A stretch of 64,000 nt of DNA from Cryobacterium sp. PAMC25264 (GTDB lineage: Bacteria > Actinomycetota > Actinomycetes > Actinomycetales > Microbacteriaceae), in NCBI RefSeq assembly GCF_019443325.1, contig NZ_CP080383.1, positions 2,914,001 to 2,978,000 on the forward strand, given 5' to 3'. The notes beneath the pieces were generated by a model that saw nothing but the letters and a program-made list of their open reading frames with translations, was not told where the DNA came from and did not search any database. Both the position numbers and the translations under genes were made by a program. Below, piece by piece: positions 1-8,623 of this stretch (the stretch's first letter is position 1; each line of letters opens with the position of its first letter).

Positions 1-1380
1 TGCGCACGGGGGCTTCGGTGGACAGGTAGGGAACCGGCTTACCCTGATTGCTGGAGCTGAGGTAGTTGGTGCTGGCGCCGTCGTCGAGGGTGATCGCCCG
101 GGCGGCGTTGGCGGCCACGGCGGCCGTGTAGCCGGCGCTGCCGGGCCGGTCGGTCACGGTGGGGTTGACCAGGGGCGTGGTCCCGGCCGCGAGGCCGATC
201 TCGGCGTACTGGTTGGTGGTGTAGTTGTTGGTGACCGTGACGTCGCCGACCGGGGTCACGAGCATCCCTTCGAGACGTTCTCGCTCGGCATCGGTGCTGG
301 GCAACGTCAACTCGCTGGGTAGCGGCGCGGTGATGCCGCTGCCGTCAAGGGGGGTGATGTCGTCCAGGGTGCCGATGGTCATCTGGGTGAGGCCGTAGTA
401 CTCGCTGACCGTACCGACGACGCTCACGTAGTCACCGACCGCGACCGAGCTCGTCAGGGTCTTGGTGTACACGAAGATGCCGTGCGAAGCCGCATCGGTG
501 CTGCTGCCGCCGGTGCCCGGGGTCTGCAGGTAGAAGCCGGCGAAGCCGCCGACGGGTAAGCGGCCGTGACGATGCCGACGGTCTTGACGGTGCTTCCGGC
601 CAGCGGGCTGGTGTCGCCGGTTCCCTGGATGGCGCTGATGGCGGTGGTGTCGGTCGGCGGGGCGGGCGGTGTTGTGGGTTCGGGTGTATCGGTGGGCGGC
701 GGGGTGGGGGTGGCCGCCGTCTGGCCGGCCGCGTTGGTGGGCGTGATGCTCGCCGACAGGCTGATGTCGGTGGCGTTGTTGTCGGTGTCGGCGAACGCGG
801 TGCGGTTCAGCGACTTGACGTCGGTGTTCGATGACGGAGCCGGGGCGACGGCCGCCTCGAAGGTGAGCGAGGCGCCGTAGCCGACCAGGTCGATGACGGC
901 AGCGTTGCCGGCCGAGTTGCCGGCCTCCAGGCTCAGGGCCGAGGTGGAGTCAGCGAGGATCAGGGTTCCGCTGGTGCCGCTGGGGTTGAGGGTGGAGACC
1001 TGGTCGGGGGTGGGCAGGGCGGCACCGTTCGCGCCGTTCGCATTCGACCCGCCGGAGACGAGATAGTACCCCTTGGCCGGGATCGTTCCGGTCAGAGCGA
1101 CGGCCGCCGGGCTGTCGGTGACGACGCCTGTGGCCTTGCGGTACTGCAGCGACCAGGAGGACAGGTCGATGGCTGTGTCGGTGGGGTTATACAGCTCGAC
1201 GAACTTGGCCGAGAAGGCGGCTCCAGCGCTGCCGCCGCTGAGGTAGGCCTCATTGATCACGACTCCGGTGCCGGCGGGGTTGGCCTGGGCAGGGATCGCC
1301 ACGAGCGGGACGAGTGCCAGGCACGCTCCCAGCGCTGAGGCGAGGGCCAGCCGAAGCGGGCGGGGTGGGGCGAACGACAT
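1..1380 (-). pseudogene. Secreted lamin-tail-domain / OB-fold nuclease (ExeM/NucH-like), frameshifted and cut by the window edge
   Basis: The ATG at 1380 follows an AGGAG ribosome binding site and starts a signal peptide (positively charged start, Leu/Ala-rich core, then a VAIPAQANP cleavage region). Next comes a lamin-tail domain (VVINEAYLSGG, FVELYNPTD, LSSWSLQYR) and a Pro/Thr-rich linker. Near 553 the reading frame breaks: the upstream frame ends in AAYPSAAS, while the next frame continues with VGGFAGFYLQTPG, SVVGTVSEYYGLTQ and RAITLDDGAS, the OB-fold region typical of extracellular nucleases of the ExeM/NucH type. One added coding-strand G joins the two frames. The expected endonuclease/exonuclease/phosphatase domain would lie beyond base 1. 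Family knowledge says such proteins degrade extracellular DNA; activity here is inference. The break may be a sequence error. Confidence 0.75.
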
Positions 1381-1658
1381 TGAAGACTCCTGGTGAATGC
1401 GATGAACGGCTGAGTGAACAGGGTGCAGGGCAGCAGGGCAGCAGGTCGTACGGGGGTGGAATTCGGGTTCCGGTACAGCACACCGAGCAGGCTTTCGGGC
1501 ACGCCGCACACACCGAGGCAGGCAGCGCACACCGAGGCGAGTCGGCCGGGAAGTGCTGTCCGGTGAGCTTAACGACCGACTGTGTCCGGTTGGTTACGAG
1601 AGATCTAATTGCTCAGATGAGCAGAGAAAAGGTTCCATCGCCCACATCTGAGCGGATG

Positions 1659-2171
1659 TCAGGTCAGGCGCTTGAGCATCCGGGTGTTGCCGAGGGTATT
1701 GGGCTTCACCCGGGCGAGGTCGAGGAACTCGGCGACACCCTCGTCGGGAGAGCGCACGAGTTCGGCGTAGACGTGCGGGTCGACAGTCTCGGTGCCCATG
1801 TCCAGGAATCCGTGCCGGGTGAAGAAGCCCACCTCGAAGGTGAGGCAGAACAGCCGGCTGAGGCCGAGCTCGCGGGCATCCGCTTCCAGCCGGTCGAGAA
1901 GCGCATGCCCCACACCGCGGCCGAGCCAGTCCTGGGAGACCGCGAGGGTGCGCACCTCTCCGAGGTCCTCCCACATCACGTGCAGGGCGCCGCAGCCCAC
2001 CAGGGCGCCGTGGGCGTCTTCGACGACCCGGAATTCCTGCACGGCCTCGTAGAAGACCACCCGGTCCTTACCCAGGAGGATGCGCTGCTGAACGAGCGGT
2101 TCGACGAGTTCCTGGATGAGCGGCACATCACTCGTGCGGGCCCGACGGACCGTGAAACCCTGCTCTGTCAC
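1659..2171 (-). CDS. argA: Amino-acid N-acetyltransferase, GNAT family (ArgA-type, N-acetylglutamate synthase)
   Basis: This 170-residue protein starts with GTG at 2171 and is one GNAT domain. VRRARTSDVPLIQELVEP is the usual first strand and helix, LGEVRTLAVSQDW is the beta-4 strand, and LGRGVGHALLDRL is the acetyl-CoA pyrophosphate loop. RLFCLTFEVGFFTRHGFLDMG matches the C-terminal part of the short actinobacterial N-acetylglutamate synthases, which acetylate glutamate as the first step of arginine synthesis in the cytoplasm. It is not next to other arginine genes, so the call rests on sequence resemblance only; another small-molecule GNAT cannot be excluded. It stands alone between the nuclease gene and clpC, and I see no clear terminator or promoter in the 278 bases (1381-1658) that follow it. 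Confidence 0.7.
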   Translation of the reverse strand: MTEQGFTVRRARTSDVPLIQELVEPLVQQRILLGKDRVVFYEAVQEFRVVEDAHGALVGCGALHVMWEDLGEVRTLAVSQDWLGRGVGHALLDRLEADARELGLSRLFCLTFEVGFFTRHGFLDMGTETVDPHVYAELVRSPDEGVAEFLDLARVKPNTLGNTRMLKRLT

Positions 2172-2266
2172 GTCCGCCCACTCTCTTGGCCGCTGAGATC
2201 GTTGATTTTCCTGAAAGGTCCAGTCTAGGGCGGCGTCTGGGCCGCGCCCGGGCGGGTTAACGAGGG

Positions 2267-2295
2267 AACGGCCCGGCGGAATCCGCCGGGCCGTT
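2267..2295 (-). terminator. Intrinsic terminator of clpC
   Basis: A perfect 14-bp inverted repeat (2267-2280 with 2282-2295; arms AACGGCCCGGCGGA and its complement) lies 14 bases past the clpC stop. A T-rich run follows it on the plus strand only, so on the clpC side the tail is weak. Confidence 0.6.
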
Positions 2296-2308
2296 TCTCA
2301 GTGTGGTG

Positions 2309-4834
2309 CTAGTCGCTCGTGATGGCGAGGTCGGGCGTGCCAGGGCCGGTGCCCACGCTCGCGGCGGTGTTGATGCCCACCGAGACGGCCTCGTTGCGGT
2401 TCGTCGTGGTGAACACGTACTCCCCGTCGACGAAGTCCACGTGCACGTGGTCGCCGGCGTTGAGCTCGCCGTGCAGGATGCGCTCGCTCAGACGGTCCTC
2501 CACCTCACGCTGGATCGCGCGACGTAGCGGCCGTGCACCGAGGGCGGGGTCGAAGCCGACTTCGATGAGGTGCTCCTTGACCGCGAGGGTGATCTCGATG
2601 GTCATGTCGCGGTCGAGCAGCCGGTCACCCAGACGCTTGACGAACAGGTCCACGATCTGCAGCAGTTCGGGCTTGGACAGCTGCGGGAAGACGATGATCT
2701 CGTCGACGCGGTTGAGGAACTCGGGCTTGAAGTGCTTCTTGAGCTCCTCGTTCACCTTTCCGCGCATCCGGTCGTAGCCGGTGGACGTGTCGCCCTCGAG
2801 CTGGAACCCGACGGGCGAGCCGCTGATGTCCCTCGTGCCGAGGTTGGTGGTCATGATGATGACGGTGTTCTTGAAGTCGATCACGCGACCCTGGCCATCC
2901 GTCAACCGGCCCTCTTCCAGAATCTGGAGGAGCGAGTTGAATATGTCGGGGTGAGCCTTCTCGATCTCGTCGAACAGCACCACGGAGAACGGCTTGCGGC
3001 GCACCTTCTCGGTGAGCTGGCCGCCTTCTTCGAAGCCGACGAACCCGGGAGGGGCGCCGAACAGCCGCGAGACGGTGTGCTTCTCGCCGTACTCACTCAT
3101 GTCGAGCGAGATCATGGCGGCCTCGTCGTCGAAGAGGAACTCGGCGAGCGCCTTGGCCAGCTCGGTCTTACCGACACCGGTGGGGCCGGCGAAGATGAAC
3201 GAACCGCTCGGACGCTTCGGGTCCTTCAAACCTGCACGGGTGCGACGGATGGTCTTGGCCAGAGCCGAGATGGCCTCTTCCTGACCGATGACGCGCTGGT
3301 GCAGTGCCTTCTCCATGAAGACGAGCCGCGAGGACTCCTCCTCGGTGAGCTTGAACACGGGGATACCGGTGGCCTGGGCCAGGACCTCGGCGATCAGGCC
3401 CTCGTCGACCACGGCGGTGGTCTTGACGTCGCCGGACTTCCACTTCTTCTCCAGGCGCAGACGCTCGCCGAGGAGGTTCTTCTCCTCGTCGCGGAGGCCC
3501 GCTGCCTTCTCGAAGTCCTGGTCCTCGATCGCGGTCTCCTTGGCGGCACGAACCACGGCGATCTTCTCGTCGAATTCGCGCAGCTCCGGCGGGCTCGAGA
3601 GGATCGAGAGGCGCAGGCGTGCGCCGGCCTCGTCGATCAGGTCGATGGCCTTGTCGGGCAGGAAGCGGTCGGAGACGTAGCGGTCGGCGAGGTTGGCCGC
3701 GGCCACGAGGGCGCCATCGGTGATGGAGACCTTGTGGTGCGCCTCGTAGCGGTCGCGCAGACCCTTGAGGATGTTGATGGTGTGCGGCAGCGACGGCTCG
3801 TTCACCTGGATGGGTTGGAAGCGGCGCTCGAGAGCGGCATCCTTCTCGAAGTGCTTGCGGTACTCATCGAGCGTGGTCGCACCGATGGTCTGCAGTTCAC
3901 CGCGGGCGAGCAGGGGCTTGAGGATCGACGCCGCGTCGATGGCGCCCTCGGCGGCACCGGCTCCGACGAGGGTGTGGATCTCGTCGATGAACACGATGAT
4001 GTCACCGCGGGTGCGGATCTCCTTGGTGACCTTCTTCAGGCGTTCCTCGAAGTCACCGCGGTAACGGCTGCCGGCGATCAGCGAACCGAGGTCGAGCGAG
4101 TAGAGCTGCTTGTCCTTCAGCGTCTCCGGAACATCGCCCTTGACGATCGCCTGGGCGAGGCCCTCGACGACGGCGGTCTTTCCGACGCCCGGTTCACCGA
4201 TGAGCACGGGGTTGTTTTTGGAGCGGCGGGAGAGGATCTGCATGACCCGCTCGATCTCCTTCTCGCGCCCGATGACCGGGTCGAGTTTGTTGTCGCGCGC
4301 CGCCTGGGTGAGGTTGCGTCCGAACTGGTCGAGAATCTGGCTGCCCGCGGGGTTGGCTGCGGTCTCGTTCGCGCCCACCTGCACCTGCTCCTTTCCCTGG
4401 TAGCCGGAAAGGAGCTGGATGACCTGCTGGCGCACCCGGTTGAGGTCGGCGCCGAGCTTGACCAGCACCTGGGCGGCAACGCCCTCGCCCTCGCGGATGA
4501 GCCCGAGCAGGATGTGCTCGGTTCCGATGTAGTTGTGGCCGAGCTGCAGGGCTTCGCGCAGGCTCAGCTCGAGGACCTTCTTGGCGCGCGGCGTGAACGG
4601 GATGTGACCCGTGGGCTGCTGCTGGCCCTGGCCGATGATGTCCTGCACCTGCTCGCGCACGGCATCCAGGGAGATGCCGAGGCTCTCCAGGGCCTTGGCG
4701 GCCACGCCTTCACCCTCGTGGATGAGACCGAGCAGAATGTGCTCGGTTCCGATGTAGTTGTGGTTGAGCATCTTGGCCTCTTCCTGGGCCAGGACGACGA
4801 CACGACGAGCTCGGTCGGTAAATCTCTCAAACAT
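2309..4834 (-). CDS. clpC: ATP-dependent Clp protease ATP-binding subunit ClpC
   Basis: This is a full-length (841 aa) HSP100 unfoldase that feeds substrates to the ClpP peptidase in the cytoplasm. Two Clp_N repeats occupy about residues 1-145 ([14 protein letters not shown] occurs twice). AAA module 1 has Walker A GEPGVGKT at 213-220 and Walker B VFIDEIH near 281. A central UVR/M-type coiled segment follows ([22 protein letters not shown]). AAA module 2 has [34 protein letters not shown] and [11 protein letters not shown], and the C-terminal D2 part ends [17 protein letters not shown]. Length and motif order match actinobacterial ClpC1, which is usually essential. It is transcribed alone, with a hairpin terminator at 2267-2295 and a ClgR-like box upstream (4915-4932), suggesting control with the clpP genes. 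Two very long opposite-strand frames across it are codon-bias shadows. Confidence 0.97.
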   Translation of the reverse strand: MFERFTDRARRVVVLAQEEAKMLNHNYIGTEHILLGLIHEGEGVAAKALESLGISLDAVREQVQDIIGQGQQQPTGHIPFTPRAKKVLELSLREALQLGHNYIGTEHILLGLIREGEGVAAQVLVKLGADLNRVRQQVIQLLSGYQGKEQVQVGANETAANPAGSQILDQFGRNLTQAARDNKLDPVIGREKEIERVMQILSRRSKNNPVLIGEPGVGKTAVVEGLAQAIVKGDVPETLKDKQLYSLDLGSLIAGSRYRGDFEERLKKVTKEIRTRGDIIVFIDEIHTLVGAGAAEGAIDAASILKPLLARGELQTIGATTLDEYRKHFEKDAALERRFQPIQVNEPSLPHTINILKGLRDRYEAHHKVSITDGALVAAANLADRYVSDRFLPDKAIDLIDEAGARLRLSILSSPPELREFDEKIAVVRAAKETAIEDQDFEKAAGLRDEEKNLLGERLRLEKKWKSGDVKTTAVVDEGLIAEVLAQATGIPVFKLTEEESSRLVFMEKALHQRVIGQEEAISALAKTIRRTRAGLKDPKRPSGSFIFAGPTGVGKTELAKALAEFLFDDEAAMISLDMSEYGEKHTVSRLFGAPPGFVGFEEGGQLTEKVRRKPFSVVLFDEIEKAHPDIFNSLLQILEEGRLTDGQGRVIDFKNTVIIMTTNLGTRDISGSPVGFQLEGDTSTGYDRMRGKVNEELKKHFKPEFLNRVDEIIVFPQLSKPELLQIVDLFVKRLGDRLLDRDMTIEITLAVKEHLIEVGFDPALGARPLRRAIQREVEDRLSERILHGELNAGDHVHVDFVDGEYVFTTTNRNEAVSVGINTAASVGTGPGTPDLAITSD

Positions 4835-4914
4835 ATGAACACTCCCTTGGCGCCAGGGCGGTTATGGCACCGATACAAAGAGAGTAACCAGCGCAAGCTC
4901 CGAACCGGGCCTCT

Positions 4915-4932
4915 GTTCGCCGTGGGCGTGAC
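4915..4932 (-). promoter_or_regulatory. ClgR-like operator upstream of clpC
   Basis: Read on the clpC strand, the core is CGCCCACGGCG (4928-4918) with AAC following it. This matches 17 of 18 positions of the actinobacterial ClgR consensus as I recall it (WNNWCGCYNANRGCGWWS); only the first W is a G. It sits 81-98 bases upstream of the clpC start. ClgR is known to activate clpC and clpP genes in Corynebacterium and Streptomyces. Its use here is inference. Confidence 0.45.
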
Positions 4933-5018
4933 GGATGCCGACACCCGGCGTGACCCATCGCGAGGAGCCCGGGCCGGCGACAACGAGACAATTCCGCGGA
5001 AACTCTTGCCTGACACAT

Positions 5019-5060
5019 CGATAATCGATATGTTGATCGCACTGGACATATCGATAATCG
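5019..5060. promoter_or_regulatory. Near-perfect 14-bp inverted repeat, likely operator of the 5077-5951 gene pair
   Basis: The arms CGATAATCGATATG (5019-5032) and CATATCGATAATCG (5047-5060) are inverted repeats matching at 13 of 14 positions, with a 14-base spacer. Both are AT-rich in a GC-rich background. The second arm ends 16 bases before the ATG at 5077. The downstream pair encodes an HTH protein, so autoregulation through this repeat is a reasonable inference; a promoter -10 region may overlap it. Confidence 0.4.
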
Positions 5061-5076
5061 TTAGGACGATGACCTC

Positions 5077-5721
5077 ATGCCAACCACTCCTCTCACCCGC
5101 ACCGAGCGCACCGACCGTCTGGAACGCCGGTTCGGCCGCGGGCTCACCTGGACCGTGCTTGTCGGTGCCGTCGGCTGGGGGCTGCTGGCCACCGTGGTCG
5201 GCATCGTCACCGTGCTGGCCCAGCTCGTGCAGGACCGCTTCGACGTGACCCTGCTCGCTGATACACCCGTGCCTGACGCGGCATCCGGCGGCACGGCCCG
5301 CCTGGTGGACGGCTCTTTCGACACGGCGGAGGTCACCGTCACCGGGCTCAGCGCTCTGCCCCGGTTCCTACTCACCCTGGAAGGCGCAACGACCGTGGCG
5401 ACGACGTTGCTCGTCTCGGCCACCGTGGCCTACTTCTGCTGGGGAGTGCTGCGACGCCGTCCGTTCAGCCGCCCCGTCTTCGCCCTGGTGGCGCTGGTGG
5501 GTTACGCGCTGCTCCTGGGCACGATCCTCGGCCAGGGTTTCGGAGGGCTCGGCCGCATGATCGCAGCCGGCGAGCTGAACGGCGCCGGCGTCGAGGGCTT
5601 CTGGCCGCTGGCCACCGTGGTCGATCTCGGCCCGGCCGGCACCGGACTCGTGCTGCTCGTGGCCGCCGGGGCGATCTCGATCGGCCAACGCATGCAGCGC
5701 GACACCGACGGCCTCATCTAG
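5077..5721 (+). CDS. Membrane protein, DUF2975-like
   Basis: This 214-residue protein has about four membrane segments: roughly 22-48 (LTWTVLVGAVGWGLLATVVG), 103-124, 128-150 and 180-202. A periplasmic-side loop of about 55 residues follows the first segment (VPDAASGGTARLVDG onward). The layout fits DUF2975 membrane proteins, which are commonly encoded next to a small YozG-type HTH regulator, as here: the TAG stop overlaps the GTG start of that gene by one base. An AGGA element lies about 10 bases before the ATG. The biochemical role of the family is unknown to me. The inverted repeat at 5019-5060 is directly upstream and probably controls the pair. Confidence 0.7.
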   Translation: MPTTPLTRTERTDRLERRFGRGLTWTVLVGAVGWGLLATVVGIVTVLAQLVQDRFDVTLLADTPVPDAASGGTARLVDGSFDTAEVTVTGLSALPRFLLTLEGATTVATTLLVSATVAYFCWGVLRRRPFSRPVFALVALVGYALLLGTILGQGFGGLGRMIAAGELNGAGVEGFWPLATVVDLGPAGTGLVLLVAAGAISIGQRMQRDTDGLI

Positions 5722-5951
5722 TGGCGCCCGTCGACGACGACGAGATCACCGGCATCCACTGCCGGCTCGACGAACTGTTGGTCGAGCGCGGCCTCACCCT
5801 CACCCGGCTCAGCGAGCTGGTCGGGGTGAGCGTGGTCAATCTGTCGGTGCTGAAGAACGACCGGGCCAAGGCCATCCGCTACTCGACCCTGGCCGCGGTC
5901 TGTGTGGCCCTGGACTGCGAGGTCGGCGACCTGCTGGTGCGCGCCGACTGA
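5721..5951 (+). CDS. Small Xre/Cro-type HTH regulator (YozG-like)
   Basis: This 76-residue protein is almost entirely a Cro/CI-type helix-turn-helix: LDELLVERGLTLTRLSELVGVSVVNLSVLKND (about 13-44), followed by the third and fourth helices with LAAVCVALDCEVGDLLV. Length and pattern fit the YozG group, whose members accompany DUF2975-type membrane proteins. It starts with GTG at 5721, overlapping the stop of the upstream gene by one base, so translation is probably coupled. Inference: it binds the inverted repeat at 5019-5060 and represses its own operon, with the membrane partner possibly modulating it. No ligand-binding domain is visible. Confidence 0.75.
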   Translation: MAPVDDDEITGIHCRLDELLVERGLTLTRLSELVGVSVVNLSVLKNDRAKAIRYSTLAAVCVALDCEVGDLLVRAD

Positions 5952-6063
5952 TCTCTCGGCCGCCGTGGTCCCCTTGCCAGCACTGCGGAGTGCGCAAATA
6001 CTGGCTGCATCGAGGTCAGCGCAACTCCCCGACCCAGAACCGCAGGCGAAAGGCGGCGGCACC

Positions 6064-7617
6064 ATGGACGGCACCAGAAATCTCGACCCACCGGGCAGCG
6101 GGAGCGCCAACGGCGCCATTCACACCTCGGGCACCGCCGCACCGCCGGATCCGGCCGCGGAGATCGCTCGGCTCTCGGCCGAGAACGCTCGGTTGCGGGC
6201 GCAGGCGGGCCCGGGTGCCGAGCATCGTGCGGCTGCGCGCTGGCGCGCATTCCTCGCGGCGCTGCTGATCGCCATCGGCGTACTCCTGGCTCCGGTCAGC
6301 GTGGTGTCGTACTGGACCAAGGGATACGTCAACGACACCGATCGGTTCGTCGCGTCCCTCGCCCCGCTCGCAGACGATCCGGCCGTACAGGCCTACATCG
6401 TCGACGAGATCGTCACCGTCGTGAACGACAACATCGACATCGACGCCACCACCTAGGACCTGTTCGCCGGGCTCGCGAACCTCGACCTCCCACCGGCCGC
6501 ACAGAAGGCCCTGTGGTTGCTCGAACAACCCGCCGTTCAGGGCGTGCAGGGACTGATTCGATCGACGGCCACGAACATCGTCGCCTCCGATGCCTTCGCC
6601 CAGCTGTGGGAACAGGCTCTGCGCACCAGCCAGACCCAGGTGATCGCGGCGTTGCAGGGTGAAACCGGCTCGGCGCTGGCGATCAGCGACACCGGAGAGA
6701 TCGGTATCCAACTCGGGCCGATCATCGAGGAGGTCAAGAACGAACTGGTCAACCGGGGCTTCTCGCTGGCGCAGAACATTCCGGCGGTCAATCGCACCAT
6801 CGTCGTGGCCCAATCCGACTCCCTGGTGCAGGCACGCACCGGCTATCGGCTACTGAATCTGCTCGGCTTCGTCCTGCCGCTGGTGAGCCTGGGCCTGATC
6901 GTGCTCGGCGTGCTGGTGGCCAACCGGCGCTCGCGCACCATGATCTGGGCCGGGCTCACCCTGGCCCTGTCGATGGCCCTGCTCGCGGCCGGGATCGCGG
7001 TGGGGCGCATCCTCTTCGTCAGCGCGCTCGCGCCGACCTACCTCCCCACCGACGTAGCCCGGGCGCTGTATGACGCCGTGGTGCCGTTCGTCAACGCCAC
7101 GGCCCTGTCGGTCGGGCTGGTCGGCTTCACCGTGGCCGTCGTCGCCTACCTGGCCGGGCCATTCCGTGGCTCCACCCTCGTGCGCCGTGCGACGGTCCAG
7201 ACCTCAGCCCGGCTCCGGCTGGCCGCGGCGAACGCGGGCGTCACCACCGGCCGGTTCGGGGCCGTGTTGTACAGGTATCGGCGGGTCGCCCACGTGCTGA
7301 TCGGGCTGGCGGCGGCGGCCGTCGCGATCTTCTGGCGACCTCTCACTGCCCCGGTCATCATCTGGACGGCGATCCTCGCCCTGGTCGCTGTACTCCTGGT
7401 CGAACTTCTGCAATGTCCTCCACTCCCCGCGGAGCCCGGCTTCGAGCCACCGCCGTCGTCCTCCGCTCCGACTGGCGACGGGGGCGCCGGCCCTCTCGCT
7501 GCCACCCTGCCTCTTCCTCCGGTTGTGTCTGCGACACGGGACGCCGCCGTGCTCGCCGGCCAGACCGGTCCGACGGAACCTCTCGAGCCGATTCCCGGCC
7601 GGGGTCGCCCGGATTAG
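6064..7617 (+). pseudogene. Multi-spanning membrane protein interrupted by an in-frame TAG
   Basis: The frame from ATG 6064 (AAGGCGG upstream) runs to 7617 and would encode about 516 residues, but codon 131 (6454-6456) is TAG. The same frame continues without other interruption: NDNIDIDATT, stop, then DLFAGLANLDLPPAAQ. The N-terminal part has a coiled-coil-like segment (AAEIARLSAENARLRAQ, often seen in this family) and one membrane helix (FLAALLIAIGVLLAPVSVVSYW). The C-terminal part has several more helices (LLNLLGFVLPLVSLGLIVLGVL onward) and a Pro-rich tail. It resembles uncharacterised actinobacterial integral membrane proteins. Two outcomes are possible: a real nonsense mutation, or a base error changing CAG, GAG, AAG, TGG or TAC. 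A downstream restart giving a shorter product cannot be excluded. Confidence 0.7.
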
Positions 7618-7626
7618 GCTCGCAGG

Positions 7627-8604
7627 GTGAGCAATCTAGAAACCGAACCGGCCGAGATCGTCAGCACCGGCGGGGACGACATCTCCGCCGCTATCGAGAT
7701 CCTCACGCCGCGAGACGTGCCCCTCGGCGGTCCCCGCGCCATGGGTGTGCGGCGCACGCTCCCCCAGCGCCGGCGCAGCCTGATCGGCGCCTGGTGCTTC
7801 GTGGACCACTACGGTCCCGACAACGTCTCCGTCACCGGCGGCATGGTCGTGCCGCCGCATCCGCACACCGGACTGCAGACCGCGAGCTGGCTCTTCGCCG
7901 GCGAGGTCGAGCACCGCGACAGCGTCGGCAGCCTGGCCCTGGTGCGGCCGGGCGAGCTCAACCTGATGACCGCCGGGGCCGGCATCAGCCACTCCGAGGT
8001 GTCGACGCCGGCCACGACCGCCCTGCACGGCGTGCAGCTGTGGATCGCGCTGCCCGAGCTCACCCGGCACCAGGCCCCGCGCTTCGAGAACCACGTCATC
8101 ACCCCGGTCACCCTGAACGACGTCACCCTGCACGTGTTCATCGGCAGCCTGGCCGGGCAGACCGCGGCGGCCCTCGGCGATACCCCGCTCGTCGGCGCCC
8201 AGCTGGACCTGCCCGCCGGGGCCTGGATCGACCTGGAGGTGGAGACCTCCTTCGAGCACGGGGTGCTCGTCGACACCGGCACCGTCTCGGTCGTCGGCAC
8301 CCCGGTGCGGCAGAACGAGCTGGGCTTCGTCGAGGCCGGGGGCGGGCGCATCCGCGTGGCGAACACCGGGCATACCCACGCCCGCGTGCTGCTGCTGGGC
8401 GGCGAGCCGCTCGGCGAGCAGATTGTGATGTGGTGGAACTTCATCGGCCGCAGCCACGACGAGATCATCGCCTGGCGGGCCCAGTGGCAGTCCGACGTGA
8501 TCGACGGCACGGATGCGGGCGGTCGGTTCGGCCACGTCGCATACCATGGCGCCGCTCTGCCGGCGCCGGCTCTGCCCACCGTGCGGCTGAAGCCCCGGGA
8601 CTGA
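7627..8604 (+). CDS. Pirin family protein
   Basis: This 325-residue bicupin starts with GTG at 7627, ten bases after the previous frame. The pirin N-terminal cupin is clear: RRTLPQRRRSLIGAWCFVDHYGP, then the metal-binding HPHTGLQT and ISHSE, which give the usual three His and one Glu for Fe(II). The C-terminal cupin_C region is also present (VSVVGTPVRQNELGFVE, LLLGGEPLGEQIVMWWNFIGR). Some pirins oxidise quercetin and others act as regulators; the sequence does not say which applies here. Its stop is 19 bases from the end of the convergent cardiolipin synthase gene, with no obvious hairpin between them. Confidence 0.92.
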   Translation: MSNLETEPAEIVSTGGDDISAAIEILTPRDVPLGGPRAMGVRRTLPQRRRSLIGAWCFVDHYGPDNVSVTGGMVVPPHPHTGLQTASWLFAGEVEHRDSVGSLALVRPGELNLMTAGAGISHSEVSTPATTALHGVQLWIALPELTRHQAPRFENHVITPVTLNDVTLHVFIGSLAGQTAAALGDTPLVGAQLDLPAGAWIDLEVETSFEHGVLVDTGTVSVVGTPVRQNELGFVEAGGGRIRVANTGHTHARVLLLGGEPLGEQIVMWWNFIGRSHDEIIAWRAQWQSDVIDGTDAGGRFGHVAYHGAALPAPALPTVRLKPRD

Positions 8605-8623
8605 ACGCGACTGCCGATCGCGC

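Noticed and set aside
2570..5248. An 892-codon plus-strand frame opposite clpC
   Set aside because: It mirrors the clpC codon structure, has no family motif and covers the clpC promoter. It is a GC-bias shadow. The same holds for the 642-codon frame opposite ftsH (19187-21115), the 705-codon frame opposite lysS and panC (10045-12162) and several frames opposite the sugar operon.
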